A DNA stretch of 64,000 nt from CAYNWT01 sp964485095 (GCA_964485095.1 CAZAIB010000016.1:1-64000), one strand, 5' to 3'. Shown: positions 53,200-63,332, numbered from the stretch's first letter. Notes: generated from the sequence alone by a model not told the origin. Numbers and translations are program-made.

Positions 53200-54225
53200 G
53201 TGGATCAAAATCCATACGCATTATCCGAAGCGTCGGCCGAGTGCGATCCGGGCTTATTCCATGGCGAGATTACTGAGCCAGATCTGAAACTGGCTCAAAA
53301 CAGCAAGGTCATTGGAATCGGTGCTTGCTGTTTGGGTGTGTTTTGGCTTGTGATCCCGAGGAACGGGACCTTTAGCACTCTTCAACTTGTCTGGTTCGCA
53401 GGTCTTCCACTAAGCGCTATTTGGTTCGGCATATGGTCTCTGCGATTGCACAGCAAAAGTGTTGCGCGAGGCGAGTTCTATCTGGGGCCCGTTGACGGAA
53501 GAATTGGTAAGGACTGGATCGAACTGCGATTACCTCACGCCGACAGTCGGATTATCCGCCAGCCGAACTCGGTGACGGTTACGGAACACTGTGTGTCGTT
53601 CATTGCGTCGGGTTCCCGGATCGTGCTGCCACCTCGTTTTTTCATGCAGTACGCCGAGACACAGAAACACCTGTCGGGTTTCCAGTCGACGCCGTCAAGT
53701 GCAGCCCCTCCGGTCCTGGATACACCACTTCCTGACGGCGTTTTTGGGTTCGCAGGAGAATTGGGGCAGGAGCATCTAAAGGGGGTGGTACCAGCGCCGC
53801 AAAGACAGTGGGGCGACCTGGGTTGCCTGGCCTCGGTGGCGTATGTCGCACTCAGTGCGATTGGTGGAATGGTCGTTGCTGTAGTCGATGGAAACTGGAG
53901 GGGTGTTGGTCTTTGTGCGTTGGTGTTGTTCGTACTCTCGAGGCTTGTCAGGCGAGGTAAAATACCTGATCGGACTCCGGTCCGTGGCACCGTGTCGAAC
54001 GTCGGCGTCCTCTCGCAAACGGACTCCGGTGAGATCAATGCTTCCTGGGACGCGTTCTCAGGTGGTGGTGTCACTGATGAACTGGTCTGGTTCCGTTTTG
54101 CTTTGCAGCCCATGACCTTGGTTGTCTTCCACGTGAGCCACTTCGAGAGCGACACTGACTGGCAACGCGCGCGGTCGCTGGCGATTGAGAACGTGCGAAT
54201 GACAGAAGAAAGAACCCCGGCGTAG
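53200..54225 (+). CDS. NPY-type membrane protein with two helix pairs and YcxB-like domain
   Basis: A 341-aa protein starting MDQNPYALSEAS (GTG at 53200, preceded by GGAG), a typical planctomycete N-terminus. Two helices at about 48-90 precede a beta-rich soluble domain (residues 100-180) that recalls YcxB-like/PH-like folds. Two further helices (about 215-255) precede a C-terminal domain. An ATG at 53107 would add 31 unlikely residues. Function unknown. It is convergent with the frameshifted DUF4190-like gene. Confidence 0.65.
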   Translation: MDQNPYALSEASAECDPGLFHGEITEPDLKLAQNSKVIGIGACCLGVFWLVIPRNGTFSTLQLVWFAGLPLSAIWFGIWSLRLHSKSVARGEFYLGPVDGRIGKDWIELRLPHADSRIIRQPNSVTVTEHCVSFIASGSRIVLPPRFFMQYAETQKHLSGFQSTPSSAAPPVLDTPLPDGVFGFAGELGQEHLKGVVPAPQRQWGDLGCLASVAYVALSAIGGMVVAVVDGNWRGVGLCALVLFVLSRLVRRGKIPDRTPVRGTVSNVGVLSQTDSGEINASWDAFSGGGVTDELVWFRFALQPMTLVVFHVSHFESDTDWQRARSLAIENVRMTEERTPA

Positions 54226-54291
54226 CCGCATCTTGCGAGCGGCCCTGGCGTTGTGCGGCAGATGAGCGTGGGTTTCTCGGCCGGCTTCTAT

Positions 54292-54644
54292 CTACCTTGC
54301 CTGTGTTAGTCCAATAATCATGACGACGATGAGAAAGCCCCAGATGATTGACATCAAGCCGCCCATGAGGATGCCGATCCAGGCGTGAACGCTGCCTTTG
54401 ACTTCGGGGTTCTGTTTGCGTTTTTTAGCCCCATGATTCCCAGTATGAAAGCTGGTATCCCGAGAAATAGCCCCACGAGTGGGAGTAGAGAAAACAGTCC
54501 AAGATAATAGGCGATCAGAGCCGGTGGGTTCTTATACGGAATGATTCCGCCAGTCGCATCTCCCTCGCCGCGCCGCCGAGGTGGCGTCGCGTGGTCAGGA
54601 TCCTGTGGTTCGAAATCAGCGTAAGGATTGTTTGTGTCTTCCAA
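54292..54644 (-). CDS. DUF4190-like membrane protein, requires -1 frameshift
   Basis: Frame 0 starts MEDTNNPYADFEPQ, reaches the first helix (PPALIAYYLGLFSLLPLVGL) and the block GIPAFILGIMGLK, then drifts out of the family. Switching to -1 at the A6 run (54421-54426) continues with KRKQNPEVKGSVHAWIGIL and a second helix to a stop at 54292, giving a complete 117-aa DUF4190-like protein. The slip site in frame is CTA AAA AAC, exactly the A AAA AAC heptamer for programmed -1 frameshifting. A sequencing or real indel in the A-run is the main alternative. Confidence 0.7.
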
Positions 54645-54774
54645 GGTCTTGTCCCGTCACTGCGGTGAGTTATTCTTTTGGTAACAGCATGACATCCGAA
54701 CCAACAAACTCCAACTCAGCAGATCATCTGCCGTGCTATCCTGTTGGGAATGCTGTTTCCTGTCGGAGAGCGTC

Positions 54775-55101
54775 GTGACTGTCATTCCCACAATAGTTGG
54801 CTTTATCACGGGCGGTGTGATTGGAGCCGTGATCGGTTCCATCTGGAATGTGAAGCCAGAGACTCCATTGACTGGCATTATTGGTGGGGCAGCAATTGGA
54901 GCATTGGTCGGAGCAGCGATCGGTGACGCCGTTCAATGGCGATCCTGGAAGCCCGGCCCAGACGAGGCGAGGAAGCTATTGATCGCTCGTTCGGACGAAC
55001 CCCCGTTCAGTCCCACAGGACGGGTGAGTCGTCGCACGCTGATGTTTCTGGCGATGTTCACTGTTCTTAACTTGATCCAGAGGGGTTGTTCTGGCGGATA
55101 G
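54775..55101 (+). CDS. Glycine-zipper membrane protein, unknown function
   Basis: A 108-aa protein with two Gly-rich segments (IVGFITGGVIGAVIGSIW, TGIIGGAAIGALVGAAIGDA) typical of glycine-zipper helices that oligomerise in membranes, plus a C-terminal helix (TLMFLAMFTVLNLI). GTG at 54775 follows GGAGAG; earlier in-frame starts add a Cys-rich stretch without homology. Function unknown. Confidence 0.65.
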   Translation: MTVIPTIVGFITGGVIGAVIGSIWNVKPETPLTGIIGGAAIGALVGAAIGDAVQWRSWKPGPDEARKLLIARSDEPPFSPTGRVSRRTLMFLAMFTVLNLIQRGCSGG

Positions 55102-55291
55102 TCCGGATAAGAGTCTTCACTTCGCCCGCGAGTGCTTCGGCTTTTCCCTTTTTAACGCGTGGCGTTCGCTTCAGAGGCCTTTGGGACCGGATTGCGGTTC
55201 TTTTTCTTGAAGTCTGGGCGATGTCCTGCGAGTTTGCTCTCATAAGAAGAGAAGCCTTTCGCGGCCGGGCGCAGTCGGGGAGGTGACAGCA

Positions 55292-56596
55292 ATGACGATC
55301 GGACAGATGATGACAAAGCGAGTTCACTTCAATACGGGTCGGCGACTTCAGCGGCGCATGGTTCTTCGGGGAGCCGGAGTTGCGTTGGGGATTCCGTGGC
55401 TCTCTGCGATGCAGCAGGCGTTTGCTCGCGAACCTGAACCATCGGCGACACGCCGGTTCGTGTCGATGACTCTCGGGCTTGGCCTGGTTGCTGACAACCT
55501 GAATCCGAAGCAGGCTGGTCGTGACTACGAAGCAAGTCGGTACTTGAAGTCGGTGATGGATCTGAAGGATCAGTTCACTGTAATTTCGGGTTCCTCGCAT
55601 CCCGGCGTCAAAGGCGGTCACCGCGCGGAAGCTAGTTTACTGACGGCGAACCCGGTTGGTTCGTCTGGTCGGAACACGATTTCTGTTGACCAATACATGG
55701 CCAAATTTCTGGGCGGGCAGACTCGGTTCCCTTCGTTGGTTCTGAGTAGTTCCAGCGGGAACAGTCCTTCGTACACCGAAAACGGTTCCATGATTCCGGC
55801 GGAGAACTCGCCATCTCGGCTGTTCACGCGGTTGTTCATCGACGACTCGGCTGCTGATCAAAAACGGAACGCTCAACGTGTCCGTCAGGGCCGCAGTATC
55901 ATGGACCTTGTGCGAGACGATGCGAAAAAACTCTCGCGCCAACTTGGTAAAGGCGATCAGCAGCGTTTGAATTCGTACTTCGAGAGTGTCCGCGATTTGG
56001 AAGTGCGGTTGGCGGAATCTGAAGCGTGGGCCAAACGTCCAAAGCCAAAAGTCAGTTCGCCCAAGCCGATCGATATTCGTGACCGCAGCGACTTTGTTGG
56101 CCAGCAACGGTTGATGAGCGATGTTGTTCGGATGGCGTTGGAAACGGATTCATCGCGGTTCATTACTTACCATCTGGGCACGGGTGGCGGCGTGGTTCCG
56201 CTTCCGGGAGTAAGCGAGGCTTACCATGGGCTCAGTCACCACGGGCGCGACGAGGACAAGCTGGATCAACTGGCGTTGGTTGAAGAAGCCATTGTGAGTT
56301 CATGGGGTGTGTTTTTGCGGAGTCTTGCTGAGATCAAAGAACCGGGCGGGACTTTGCTGGACAACACCTCCGTGCTTTTGACCAGCAACCTGGGAAATGC
56401 TTCCAGTCACGACAACCGCAACATGCCGGTTCTGTTCGCTGGTGGCGGATTCAAACACGGCCAGCATCTGGCGTTCGACAAGAAGAACAACTACCCGCTG
56501 CCAAACCTGTTTGTCAGTGTCCTGCAGCGTTTGGGGTTGGAAACAGACAAGTTCGCTACGAGTACTGGAACGCTTGCGGGTTTGGAAATGTCATAG
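55292..56596 (+). CDS. DUF1552 family protein with Tat-like signal
   Basis: A 434-aa exported protein of the DUF1552 family, common and often multi-copy in planctomycetes. The N-terminus has a twin-arginine-like RRMVLRGAG motif before a hydrophobic stretch (residues of about 25-45). ISGSSHPGVKGGHRAEASLLT, NTISVDQYMA and the long C-terminal ITYHLGTGGGVVPLPGVSEAYHGLSHHG are characteristic. Such genes usually follow a cytochrome-like DUF1592/1588 gene, which is absent here. The start at 55292 follows GGGGAGG; a GTG at 55283 is less likely. Confidence 0.9.
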   Translation: MTIGQMMTKRVHFNTGRRLQRRMVLRGAGVALGIPWLSAMQQAFAREPEPSATRRFVSMTLGLGLVADNLNPKQAGRDYEASRYLKSVMDLKDQFTVISGSSHPGVKGGHRAEASLLTANPVGSSGRNTISVDQYMAKFLGGQTRFPSLVLSSSSGNSPSYTENGSMIPAENSPSRLFTRLFIDDSAADQKRNAQRVRQGRSIMDLVRDDAKKLSRQLGKGDQQRLNSYFESVRDLEVRLAESEAWAKRPKPKVSSPKPIDIRDRSDFVGQQRLMSDVVRMALETDSSRFITYHLGTGGGVVPLPGVSEAYHGLSHHGRDEDKLDQLALVEEAIVSSWGVFLRSLAEIKEPGGTLLDNTSVLLTSNLGNASSHDNRNMPVLFAGGGFKHGQHLAFDKKNNYPLPNLFVSVLQRLGLETDKFATSTGTLAGLEMS

Positions 56597-57164
56597 GTGT
56601 TAGTGGTGCATCTATTGCCGTTATGGCGCCTTGCAAGGCCCGCAAGTAAGGAACGGCTACATTGAGCCGCGGAGTGGCGACATGCGACAGCGTCGGACTT
56701 CAGTCCGAGGAACCCGGCAAAACCGAATTCGGAAGCCGCGGAGTGGCGACAGGTGGGAACACGTGGGTGACTACCACACCTGCCGCCGCTCCGCGGCTCG
56801 TTCGTGTTAGGTGGAACGTTTCCTCGGGTTGAAACCCGAGGCTGTCGCATGCCGTGGCTCCGCCACTGAACTTCGCGGGTGGCACAGATTGCTTGCCAAC
56901 CTGTGTGCCGAACGCACAATAGGTCGCGGTTCGCCTGAGCTGGCTCTGGATCTCTTGTGGCTGTGCTACCCCAATGGCGAGCAGTCATTGAACCGGGCTA
57001 CCCCGACTGTGGAAGCCCTCTCCCGGGCCTGAGAGCCCGACCTCTCCCACAAGTGGGAGAGGTGACCAGGTCGGGGGCCGAGGTAGATTTGTAGACGAAA
57101 TGTTTCGCGTTGTGCGTCTGCCTATTGTTGGGGTTCGTTGTTGGTGCGATGTCTGCCGTAGGCG
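56597..57164. repeat. Spacer with long reverse-oriented copy of dispersed element
   Basis: The element spans about 56654-56870, reverse-complemented relative to 39141-39352. CCGAGGCTGTCGCATGCCGT (56836-56855) is one end; the other (56681-56695) carries a few changes. It shares the internal palindromes and the GCCGCTCCGCGGCTCG stem. The last part of the spacer holds CCTCTCCCAC-AA-GTGGGAGAGG (57041-57062), a perfect 10-bp stem. No convincing gene is present; frames through the repeats are artefacts. Confidence 0.8.
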
Positions 57165-59969
57165 GTGTATGCTGGTGGCGTTGAATTACGTGCAGGTCAG
57201 CGAGAGTTGAGCTTGGGAAACAGACGGGTCATTGGCAAGTTGGTTTGGAAGCACGCGCGCGAGATGCGGGCGTTGTGTCTGGTGTTGATTGTCGGGACGC
57301 TGGTGCTTCAGTGGCTGGCTGTAGCGATAGCAGGACGGGATGCTGCGGCTATTGCGGCTTTGGTTGCGGTACTTGTCGGCTCGTGTTTCGCGGCAGCGAC
57401 TGCGCTGCTGGCTTTTTCGGGAGAGCGTGATCGGGGAACGGACCTTCGGTTGTTGGCGATGTCGGCTGCGCCTGGAGACCTGCTGGTCGCCGCGATAATC
57501 GCTTCAGGGAGTGGCTTCGTAGCCGTTACGGGGGTAGGACTTCTACACGGGATAATTGTTGCCGGCACGGATGAGGTCATGGCCAGTCTCAGGGCTTCAA
57601 TGTACTTCTCGTTGCTGCCGCCGTTTTTTCTGGTTGGTGGCCTTGTCTGTCGTACCACCGTTCGAGCGATTGGGGTTGCAGCGGTACTGCTGACGGCTGT
57701 CGCTCTGTGCTTCACTCCGGTTCTTCTGGATGAATCGCTGCACACAGAGCGGATGCAAACAGTGGTTGTCCCGGCGTGTGTTGCCGGACTGTGTGTTGGA
57801 CTCCTGGTTGCGTGCTGGTGGTTGGCGAAATGCTGGTGCATGTCGCCTTGTGGTTGGCAGTGGAGGCCGCTCGCTTTCAGTTTGCCAGTCCGGCGGCGTT
57901 CTGTTGCAAGCGGACTTTTCAGTTCAAACTTACAGACGATCGCCAGACTGCGAGTGCCTTCCATATGTCGAAACGTTCTGGCGATTTGGCGGACAGAGCT
58001 TCGGGCGCGGGGCGGCTTTTTGCTGCTTGCGATGGTTGTGGTCGGGGCGGGGCTGGTCGGTGATTGGTTGCCGAACCCGGTGACAACGTCCACTTTTCTG
58101 GCCGCGGTTTGCGGCGTGATGAGTTTTGAATCAGAGTCAGCGAAGGAACGCGTTCGGTTCTATTCAGAACGCGGCGTACCCCGGCGGTCTCTGTGGCTGG
58201 GCAAGCAGACGCTGTGGTTTTCGATTGTCACTCTCATTGGTGCAGCCGCTGCAGTTTCGTATGTCATGGACGTGAAATACGAATTTGGGGCATCTTTGGG
58301 GCCGTTAGACGTGGGGGCGACCCGTCGGGATTGGGGCTGGCTGGCCCTCAGTTTTCTTACGTTGCTTCAAACATGCTTCGTCACGGCGCAATTGGGTTCG
58401 TTGTGGTTAAAGCAACGTCTGGCGGCTATCGGTATTGGCCTGCTAAGCTGGCCGCTGATTCTAAGTTGGCCGGCGGTTGTTCTAGGTGTCGGCATCCCTG
58501 CGTTCGTTGGGTTGGTTCCACTGTTGCTCGCGGCCACACTTGGGTCGTGGTTCTGGTTCGAACCGTGGATGAATCGGCGGCTCAATGGAAAGGCTCGTCT
58601 GCCCGTCTGCATTGCCATGTGCGCGGGGCTTGTGGGTTGCTGGGCGCTCCCAACCCTGACGCGTATTTACCGTGTTCCAACGGTTGCGGAAGTGCCCGTT
58701 GCTAAGGCAATACCGCCTGAGTTGCGGGAGCGTCTGCTTCTGCCCGGGGCCGAGACACCAGGTTTTGGTTCGACGCGAGGTCGCCTGGAACAGGATCAAG
58801 TGGACGCGAGGTTGGCGGCGCTCGGCAAACTTCCAGTGGCAACAGATGAGGATGGAACGGCGAAATTCTCGTCGGCATCACTTGATCGGGCGGGAGACTG
58901 GAAGGCGCTCACGGATGTTGAGCGAGCCTGGTATGACCGCCACGCGGCGGATATCCCGGAGATTGTTGACCTGGCAAGTTTTCCGGGCGTGGCGAGTTAT
59001 ATGCCGGCTCGGGCTAAATGGTTACTTCAGCTCGATGCATTGAGGTTGGCGAGTGAAGGCAACATTGCCGCTGCGATCGAACGCACTTGTCTGCGGATTG
59101 AGCCAGGAATAGCCTGGGACGGAACCGCTTGCCTGCAGATAGCGAGGATGTGCTGCGCTGGAAATGCGACTCTTGCCGACGTGCAGATTGCGAAGCGGAA
59201 GATTCGGGAATTTGTGCGCCGGCAGTGGTGGTCATCAGACATTGGCGGCTTGCAGACAAAATCCGGGATTATTGACGAAGTGTCCAGGAAGCCATGGGAT
59301 ACCAAACGCCACCTGTCAGCGTGGCTGGGTGAACGGGCTCAGTTTGAACGGGCGTTCGAGTGGCGAGGAGCTGCGGTTCGTCGGCAGGCCAATCGGTTCC
59401 GAGAATTACTCTGCAACCAAAAGCCCGTTCTGCGCTTCGTAGGCGGAGTAATGCCGGCAGCCAATTCCTACCCGGCATCCTGGAGGAAAGGGTCGATACT
59501 ACTTCAGGCTGCCCATGACAGTCGGACCTATCCTCTATCGGCCGACGCCATGCGAGCGGATGTGAATGACATCATGCGAGCCCGGATGGCGATGGCGGTT
59601 TTGGATGTCGTCGAGCACCTTCTCAAGCACGGGCGACTCCCAACGGAGCTGCAGCAAGTGGATCCGTGGTCCGGGATCTCGATGTCGCTGAATCCAACTG
59701 GGTTGAGCCGCGACCTGCGGTTGTTGGATTGGGACTTTGGCCCGCGTACGGTTCTGGAAGCGGGAACTCCATTTCTGTGGGTACGTGGTGAACGCTACAT
59801 GCCGCCGGATGGGCAAGTCCCGGGGATTCCGTTCTATGTTCTCGATTCAGGCCAGGACCAGCCGTTGTGGATGTCGGTTGAGGTCTGTCCGATTCCAAAG
59901 GCTCTCTTCGAACTAGCCAGCGAACATCCATCCGGTATAGATACAACGCCACCGAAAGCAGAAGAGTAA
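57165..59969 (+). CDS. Large ABC-2-like membrane protein with soluble C-terminal region
   Basis: A 934-aa protein. About twelve hydrophobic segments fill residues 25-510, in two groups with ABC-2 permease character (a long run from LCLVLIVGTLVLQWLAVAIAG, later AIGIGLLSWPLILSWPAVVLGVG). The remaining 420 residues are soluble (residues 515-934), with no recognised domain. No ATPase gene is adjacent. The start is uncertain: GTG 57165 or TTG 57207. A transport or export role by analogy only. Confidence 0.7.
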   Translation: MYAGGVELRAGQRELSLGNRRVIGKLVWKHAREMRALCLVLIVGTLVLQWLAVAIAGRDAAAIAALVAVLVGSCFAAATALLAFSGERDRGTDLRLLAMSAAPGDLLVAAIIASGSGFVAVTGVGLLHGIIVAGTDEVMASLRASMYFSLLPPFFLVGGLVCRTTVRAIGVAAVLLTAVALCFTPVLLDESLHTERMQTVVVPACVAGLCVGLLVACWWLAKCWCMSPCGWQWRPLAFSLPVRRRSVASGLFSSNLQTIARLRVPSICRNVLAIWRTELRARGGFLLLAMVVVGAGLVGDWLPNPVTTSTFLAAVCGVMSFESESAKERVRFYSERGVPRRSLWLGKQTLWFSIVTLIGAAAAVSYVMDVKYEFGASLGPLDVGATRRDWGWLALSFLTLLQTCFVTAQLGSLWLKQRLAAIGIGLLSWPLILSWPAVVLGVGIPAFVGLVPLLLAATLGSWFWFEPWMNRRLNGKARLPVCIAMCAGLVGCWALPTLTRIYRVPTVAEVPVAKAIPPELRERLLLPGAETPGFGSTRGRLEQDQVDARLAALGKLPVATDEDGTAKFSSASLDRAGDWKALTDVERAWYDRHAADIPEIVDLASFPGVASYMPARAKWLLQLDALRLASEGNIAAAIERTCLRIEPGIAWDGTACLQIARMCCAGNATLADVQIAKRKIREFVRRQWWSSDIGGLQTKSGIIDEVSRKPWDTKRHLSAWLGERAQFERAFEWRGAAVRRQANRFRELLCNQKPVLRFVGGVMPAANSYPASWRKGSILLQAAHDSRTYPLSADAMRADVNDIMRARMAMAVLDVVEHLLKHGRLPTELQQVDPWSGISMSLNPTGLSRDLRLLDWDFGPRTVLEAGTPFLWVRGERYMPPDGQVPGIPFYVLDSGQDQPLWMSVEVCPIPKALFELASEHPSGIDTTPPKAEE

Positions 59970-60006
59970 GGCTGCCGCTCACGTTCAACCTGGACAGCGG
60001 CTTCCG

Positions 60007-61377
60007 TTACTTGCCGATGCAGAAGTTGCTGAAGATGTGGTCCAGGATGTCGTCGGTGTAGACGGTTCCCAGAATCAGACCGATGCTTTCAAGAGCCGCG
60101 CGGAGTTCGATGGCGACTAGTTCGTCGCCAAGATGTCCGACTGCGGCGTCGCGGGCGTTGCTTAGTGATTGAATGGCGGAACCAAGTGATTCGTGGCACC
60201 GCGCGCCGGTGGAGCCGATGAGTTCGCTTTCGGGAGAGTGGGATCGCAGCAGGGTGGCGATTTTGGTGCGGAGTAGTGGAAGGCCTTCGCCAGTGAATGC
60301 GCAGATGTGGATGGAGCCGTCAGGGGTGTCGTCTTTTTGGAGGTCGCTTTTTGTGCGGATGTGTAGAACGAACTGGCCGTCGTTGGCCAGTTGCGTGCGG
60401 AGTGCCAGGTTCTGTGCCTGTTCGGCGGGAGTGAGGTCGGCGGCCGAACACCAGACGATGAGTTGGGATTCCTGGAGCTGTTCGCTGCGATGTTGTTGAG
60501 CAATCTGCATGATTGGGGATGCCGTCGTTTCCTGACCGGCGGTGTCGATTAGTCGCACGTTTAACCCATCGCAATCGATGTCGATTGTCAGATAGTCGCG
60601 TGTGGTTCCGGCGACTTCGGAAACGAGGGCAACATCCGATTCAGCCAACGCGTTGAACAGGGTGCTCTTGCCGGCGTTGGGTAGTCCGGCCAGGGTGACG
60701 GCAATGGTGCTGGTCGATTCCATTCGGCTGTCGGCCGAACTCGCGAGTTGTTGCAGGCGTTCGATGGCGATGTTGAGACGCTCGATCATCACGTCCTGTG
60801 GGATGAACTCGATGTCCTCTTCAACGAAATCCAGCCCGGCTTCCAGGTCGCCGAGGATTGTGATGAGTTCTGCGCGTGTCGTCGCCAGTTTTCCGGACAC
60901 GCCGCCGCCCAGTTGTTTAAGCGCGCGTTGCATTTGTTGTTGATCGGTTGAGTCGATGACGCCCAGGACCGCTTCTGCCTGGACTAAATCGATGCGGCCG
61001 GAAAGGAACGCTCGCAGAGTGAACTCACCATTCTGCGCGGGGCGGACTCCAGCGTCGTACAGCTGCGATAGCATGGCTTCGAGTAACGGGGGCGAACCGA
61101 TGGTGTGCAGTTCGGCCATCGGTTGGCCTGTGTAACTTCGCTTTGTGGGCCACAGCAACAGGTTGGTGGGTAGTTGTTCGTCGATGGCGTTCAGTTGGAA
61201 CACGCCCGAATAGGTTCTCGCTCGGCGCGTGGTTGGTAGGTTCGGTTCGTCCGTTGGAATGAAGTGGTTGACGAGGCTTTGAACTACCTCGTCGCCACTT
61301 AGGCGGATGATTCCACGTTCGGCCGGACCGGGGGCTGAGGCCAGGGCGGCGATGGTGTCTTCGAGTTCCAGGGGCAT
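60007..61377 (-). CDS. mnmE: tRNA uridine-5-carboxymethylaminomethyl modification GTPase MnmE
   Basis: A 456-aa GTPase (TrmE) that, with MnmG, modifies the wobble uridine of tRNAs. An N-terminal tetrahydrofolate-binding domain (MPLELEDTIAALASAPGPAERGIIRLSG) precedes a helical domain and the G domain: G1 GLPNAGKST, G2 GTTRD, G3 DTAGQE. The C-terminal FCIGK motif with its conserved Cys is present. The start at 61377 fits the family; a longer upstream frame to 61614 lacks homology. Confidence 0.95.
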   Translation of the reverse strand: MPLELEDTIAALASAPGPAERGIIRLSGDEVVQSLVNHFIPTDEPNLPTTRRARTYSGVFQLNAIDEQLPTNLLLWPTKRSYTGQPMAELHTIGSPPLLEAMLSQLYDAGVRPAQNGEFTLRAFLSGRIDLVQAEAVLGVIDSTDQQQMQRALKQLGGGVSGKLATTRAELITILGDLEAGLDFVEEDIEFIPQDVMIERLNIAIERLQQLASSADSRMESTSTIAVTLAGLPNAGKSTLFNALAESDVALVSEVAGTTRDYLTIDIDCDGLNVRLIDTAGQETTASPIMQIAQQHRSEQLQESQLIVWCSAADLTPAEQAQNLALRTQLANDGQFVLHIRTKSDLQKDDTPDGSIHICAFTGEGLPLLRTKIATLLRSHSPESELIGSTGARCHESLGSAIQSLSNARDAAVGHLGDELVAIELRAALESIGLILGTVYTDDILDHIFSNFCIGK

Positions 61378-61612
61378 GAGATCTTGTGTCTTGGCAGAAC
61401 GGGTGGGCAAAATAGCAGAATATCTCGGGCGTCGATGGTAGTTTTTCGCAACGTTTCCCCGTGGCCTTCCCGTTTGGGCGAGATTTGGCGGTGCTGATGA
61501 GCAGATTTGCCGCCAAGACAAACGCTCTGCTAATGCAATGGAATTCGTTGTACCGTAGAATTCAGAGACAACTTTCTCACCGGGCCGGTGGAACCGGGCC
61601 CTGATACGCACC

Positions 61613-63328
61613 ATGCCCGAAGTTCAGGTAATAAGTCGCTTTCTGGATTTGCTTAAACGCAGCAAGTTGTTGAGTGCTGCGCAGGTCGACAAAGCGTGTC
61701 AGGCATTCGATCTGCATTCCCTGCCGAGTGCCAAGCATGTGGCTAACAAGCTTGTTCGAGAACGCGTCATTACGCCGTTCCAGGCTGATCGGTTGCTGGA
61801 AGGTCGATACCGCGGCTTCCTGATTGATCGCTATAAGGTCCGCGAGATTCTTGGCGTGGGTGGAATGGGTGCCATTTACATTGCCGAAGATCCGCAGGAA
61901 AACAAGAAAGTTGCGTTGAAGATTCTGGCGAACGAGCACGCTCTCGATGCCGGCATGCTGACGCGGCTTGAGATGGAAGCCCGCGCGGGGATGCTGCTGG
62001 ATCATCCAAACATCGTGAAGACATACCGGTTCGATACGACTGGTGCGGTGACGTTCATGGTGATGGAGCTGGTTCGCGGTGTCAGCCTGCACGAACTGGT
62101 CGCCATTAACGGTCCGGTTGCCGTCAACATGGCGTGTTCGATTATTCAACAGGTCGCGCTGGGGCTGCATGCTGGTCACAAGAAGGGCATCATCCATCGC
62201 GACGTCAAGCCGGCGAACTTTCTTGTGGCCAAAGATGGCACGGCGAAGCTGCTGGATTTTGGGTTGGCACTGGTTGAAGAAGACGCCGCCGATGAGTTCT
62301 CGCTGGCCATGATTTTCGGTCACGATTGTCTCGGGACGCCGGACTTCATTTCGCCTGAACAATCACTCGATAGTGGAAAGGTTGACCCGACGACTGACAT
62401 CTATTCTTTGGGCGGAACACTGTACCTGGCCCTGACTGGTAAGTTGCCGTTTCCGCAGAAGACGACCGTCGCCAAGCTGGAAGCGCACCGGACGTTGCCG
62501 CCGAAGGATATCCTGGAACACAAGCCGGATTTAGATAAAAACCTGGCGGCGATTGTCCGGAAGATGATGGAGAAGGATCCGCGTAAGCGGTACCAATCCG
62601 CGCTCGAAGTCGCCAAGGCGCTGGATCCTTACGCGGCTAAGCGGAACCTGAATTTCGACTTCCGCAAGATTGTCACATTGCGGGCTCGCCAGGCGAAAGC
62701 GAAACGTGACAACGCTGAAAAACGCAAAGCAAAACAGCGGCGTTCATCTTCCAGTATCACGGGCAGTTCCGGTTTGATCGGACGGTCGGGAACCGGGCTA
62801 CAGGCTGAAATTGATACCCAGGTCGGTCAAGGCGAAACGCCAGCCGTTACCGAAGCTCAGCGACGCAGAACTCCGGCGCCACCTACTGTTCGTCCACACG
62901 AACCACCGGCGACCGCTGTTGAAGCGGCGGCGAGCAGCGTGCCGGCGGGTTGGTACTTAAGGCCGGCGGACGGAGGAGCTGCGATTCCGCTGCGGAAGTC
63001 GACTATCGTTCTTGGCCGAACAGGCAACTGCGACATCGCCATCGATGCTCGCGGCATCTCCGGTCAGCATTGCCAGTTGAGCTGGGATGCGGGGCACTGG
63101 AGCCTGCGCGATCTTGGCAGTCGGAATGGAACCTTCGTTAACGGTGGATCGGTTGATCACTGGGTCATGTCGCCAGGAGATGAACTGCGGCTTGGCGAGA
63201 ACCTCGCGTATACCATTGACGATGGCAGTGTCGACAAGAAAAGTGCAGGGCCGACTTGGGTTCCGTTTGCGGCCGTGGGCGGGATTGCGTTGGTTCTGAT
63301 TATCGTACTCTACATGGTCTTCGGGTAG
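61613..63328 (+). CDS. Serine/threonine protein kinase with FHA domain and C-terminal helix
   Basis: A 571-aa kinase. A helical N-terminal region (about 65 residues) precedes the kinase domain (about 73-345): glycine loop GVGGMGAIY, Lys in VALKIL, catalytic loop HRDVKPANF, DFG (LLDFGLA), and the SPEQ activation-segment end. A basic, Pro-rich linker leads to an FHA domain (about 450-530: VLGRTGNCDIAID, SGQHCQLSW, LRDLGSRNGTFVNG) and a single terminal membrane helix. FHA domains bind phosphothreonine, so it probably recruits its own or partner phosphorylated proteins. The next two genes lie within a few bases and may be co-transcribed. Confidence 0.93.
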   Translation: MPEVQVISRFLDLLKRSKLLSAAQVDKACQAFDLHSLPSAKHVANKLVRERVITPFQADRLLEGRYRGFLIDRYKVREILGVGGMGAIYIAEDPQENKKVALKILANEHALDAGMLTRLEMEARAGMLLDHPNIVKTYRFDTTGAVTFMVMELVRGVSLHELVAINGPVAVNMACSIIQQVALGLHAGHKKGIIHRDVKPANFLVAKDGTAKLLDFGLALVEEDAADEFSLAMIFGHDCLGTPDFISPEQSLDSGKVDPTTDIYSLGGTLYLALTGKLPFPQKTTVAKLEAHRTLPPKDILEHKPDLDKNLAAIVRKMMEKDPRKRYQSALEVAKALDPYAAKRNLNFDFRKIVTLRARQAKAKRDNAEKRKAKQRRSSSSITGSSGLIGRSGTGLQAEIDTQVGQGETPAVTEAQRRRTPAPPTVRPHEPPATAVEAAASSVPAGWYLRPADGGAAIPLRKSTIVLGRTGNCDIAIDARGISGQHCQLSWDAGHWSLRDLGSRNGTFVNGGSVDHWVMSPGDELRLGENLAYTIDDGSVDKKSAGPTWVPFAAVGGIALVLIIVLYMVFG

Positions 63329-63332
63329 CCGC

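Noticed and set aside
56491..56988. 165-codon minus-strand frame
   Set aside because: It crosses the end of the DUF1552 gene and the repeat element, and its peptide mirrors the frames of the other copy.
57308..58093. 261-codon minus-strand frame
   Set aside because: It is antisense to the membrane helices of the ABC-2-like protein and has low-complexity Ser/Thr/Arg content.
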